Of a DNA stretch of 64,000 bases, positions 62,323 to 64,000 are shown one piece after another (position 1 is the stretch's first letter; each line of letters opens with the position of its first letter). This DNA is from Streptomyces sp. NBC_00341 (lineage in GTDB: Bacteria > Actinomycetota > Actinomycetes > Streptomycetales > Streptomycetaceae), in assembly GCF_041435055.1 (NCBI RefSeq), contig NZ_CP108002.1, forward strand, positions 5,394,001 to 5,458,000. The letters are read 5' to 3'. Below the pieces are notes generated by a model that was not told where the DNA came from, searched no databases, and saw only the letters and a list, made by a program, of their open reading frames with translations. A program made the position numbers and the translations under genes.

Positions 62323-62720
62323 GAGGGGCGCACCGGCTGCTGGCCGGACTGCTGGCCGCCGGTGCGCTCCTGACCGCCACCGGCTGCGCGCAGTCGGTGG
62401 ACCCGATCGAACGGCTCGGCCGCAAGGCCGCGCAGCGGGTGAACCCGCCGCCGAGCCGGGCGGCGGCGCGGTCGGCGGGCCCGCGCGCCACGGCCGTGCG
62501 GGGTGACCACGGGGCGCCGGGGGCGCTGGTCGTCGTCTCCTGCGGCGGCTCGCCCCGGCCGGGGCACGCCCGGACGCCCGCCGGTGAGGTCCGGAACGGT
62601 GCGGGTGGACGGGACGTTGTCCCGGGAGAGGGCACGGTTCCTGCCGGTCCGGGGGGCGGGGGTGTCCGGAACGGACGCCACGAGGGGCGTGAATTGGCAC
62701 TCCGCTTGACCGAGTGCTAA
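62319..62720 (+). CDS. Short lipoprotein, probably a truncated deacetylase paralogue
   Basis: 133 residues from ATG at 62319, coupled to the deacetylase. MRGAHRLLAGLLAAGALLTA then TGC gives a clear lipobox, followed by QSVDPIERLGRKAAQRVNPP. After about residue 55 the sequence is Arg/Gly-rich without deacetylase motifs. The stop codon TAA is the last triplet of the first CIRCE operator. It looks like a gene whose catalytic part was lost and whose end was supplied by groES regulatory DNA. Confidence 0.5.
   Translation: MRGAHRLLAGLLAAGALLTATGCAQSVDPIERLGRKAAQRVNPPPSRAAARSAGPRATAVRGDHGAPGALVVVSCGGSPRPGHARTPAGEVRNGAGGRDVVPGEGTVPAGPGGGGVRNGRHEGRELALRLTEC
62694..62720 (+). promoter_or_regulatory. 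CIRCE operator 1 (HrcA site)
   Basis: TTGGCACTC-N9-GAGTGCTAA matches the CIRCE consensus except for one base in the left arm. HrcA represses groES-groEL here until heat shock. Confidence 0.93.
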
Positions 62721-62735
62721 CCGCGGTCATAGTCT
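62706..62735 (+). promoter_or_regulatory. groES promoter overlapping CIRCE 1
   Basis: TTGACC at 62706-62711 and TAGTCT at 62730-62735 with an 18-bp spacer. The -35 box lies in the CIRCE spacer and the right arm of CIRCE lies between the two boxes, so HrcA would block RNA polymerase. Confidence 0.7.
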
Positions 62736-62740
62736 CAGTG

Positions 62741-62767
62741 CTGGCACTCCCCACTGGAGAGTGCCAG
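62741..62767 (+). promoter_or_regulatory. CIRCE operator 2 (HrcA site)
   Basis: CTGGCACTC-N9-GAGTGCCAG is a perfect inverted repeat of CIRCE type, 47 bp downstream of the first. It should lie within the transcribed leader near the start site. Confidence 0.9.
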
Positions 62768-62872
62768 CAGTACTGTGCGACCGGCAGGTCCGGCACCCGC
62801 GACGACGGGCCCACCTGGTCGCCACCCAAAGACTGTTAACCCCGTGAGATCTCCGAAGGGGGAGACCGGATC

Positions 62873-63178
62873 GTGTCGACCAGCACCAAGGTTGCGATCA
62901 AGCCGCTCGAGGACCGCATTGTGGTCCAGCCGCTCGACGCCGAGCAGACCACGGCCTCCGGCCTGGTCATTCCCGACACCGCCAAGGAGAAGCCCCAGGA
63001 GGGCGTCGTCCTGGCCGTGGGCCCGGGCCGCTTCGAGAACGGCGAGCGGCTTCCGCTCGACGTCAAGACCGGCGATGTCGTGCTGTACAGCAAGTACGGC
63101 GGCACCGAGGTGAAGTACAACGGCGAGGAGTACCTCGTCCTCTCGGCTCGCGACGTGCTCGCGATCATCGAGAAGTAA
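62873..63178 (+). CDS. groES: Co-chaperonin GroES
   Basis: 101 residues from GTG at 62873 with GAAGGGGGAGA upstream. [20 protein letters not shown], the mobile loop [19 protein letters not shown] and [19 protein letters not shown] are diagnostic. It caps the GroEL cavity. Controlled by the two CIRCE sites. Confidence 0.98.
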   Translation: MSTSTKVAIKPLEDRIVVQPLDAEQTTASGLVIPDTAKEKPQEGVVLAVGPGRFENGERLPLDVKTGDVVLYSKYGGTEVKYNGEEYLVLSARDVLAIIEK

Positions 63179-63201
63179 TTCACCCAACGTTTGCTTCTGT
63201 T

Positions 63202-64000
<799 letters not shown>

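Noticed and set aside
59578-62829. Minus-strand open frame of 1083 codons
   Set aside because: It is in a different frame from the real methyltransferase on the same strand and antisense to the deacetylase; the translation is Arg/Ala/Pro-rich noise.

Overview
The window is a high-GC actinobacterial chromosome segment, almost certainly Streptomyces or a close relative. The evidence is the strong GC bias at third codon positions, frequent GTG starts, Streptomyces-type ribosomal proteins, paired WhiJ-like/DUF397 genes, HrcA/CIRCE control of groES, and the gene order S10-spc-alpha, rplM-rpsI-glmM-coaA, glmS-acpS-nnr-alr-tsaE-tsaB-rimI-tsaD and groES-groEL.

Layout. 1-2571 (minus strand): a two-gene RNA end-healing and sealing cassette, an RNA ligase-polynucleotide kinase fusion plus a DUF504/endonuclease-exonuclease-phosphatase protein cut by the window edge. 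It is divergent from the ribosomal operons. 3079-20357: S10 operon (rpsJ to rpsQ), spc operon (rplN to secY, adk, map, infA, rpmJ) and alpha operon (rpsM, rpsK, rpoA, rplQ), then truA. Several strong intergenic hairpins separate sub-operons. 20396-23700: a single-pass membrane protein, an ABC-F ATPase, and a 763-bp gap filled by a nested palindromic repeat element. 23701-28362: rplM-rpsI, glmM, then DUF389 and coaA on the opposite strand.

28363-44320 is the accessory part. It holds an orphan HigA-like antitoxin beside a decayed toxin, a LysE exporter with its LysR regulator, an AraC/VOC pair and a CaCA exchanger. The most unusual locus in the window is at 33443-36709: a 916-residue protein with four membrane segments, a Flp-type prepilin motif, a Gly/Ser stalk of nearly 400 residues, acid/cysteine blocks and a compact C-terminal domain, translationally coupled to a 149-residue partner that looks like an immunity protein. 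After it come a Pro/Ala-linker HTH protein, a WhiJ-like/DUF397/RsbW-like triad, an IS5-family transposase remnant beside a low-GC orphan gene, and a TetR/SDR pair with two clear operators.

44645-55765 is housekeeping again: cell-wall precursor and cofactor genes (glmS, acpS, nnr, alr) and the t6A tRNA-modification genes tsaE, tsaB and tsaD with rimI. A catalytically degenerate YkuD-like protein and a small gene behind a possible iron-regulator palindrome lie among them. 55710-61217 has a TetR/MFS efflux pair with a palindromic operator, an ECF sigma-factor remnant next to a PhnB-like protein, two small membrane proteins and a THUMP-like methyltransferase. The window closes with a lipoprotein polysaccharide deacetylase, a truncated companion lipoprotein, tandem CIRCE operators, groES and the first part of groEL.

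No rRNA, tRNA, CRISPR array or intact insertion sequence was recognised. All calls come from reading the sequence and from family knowledge; no database search was run.
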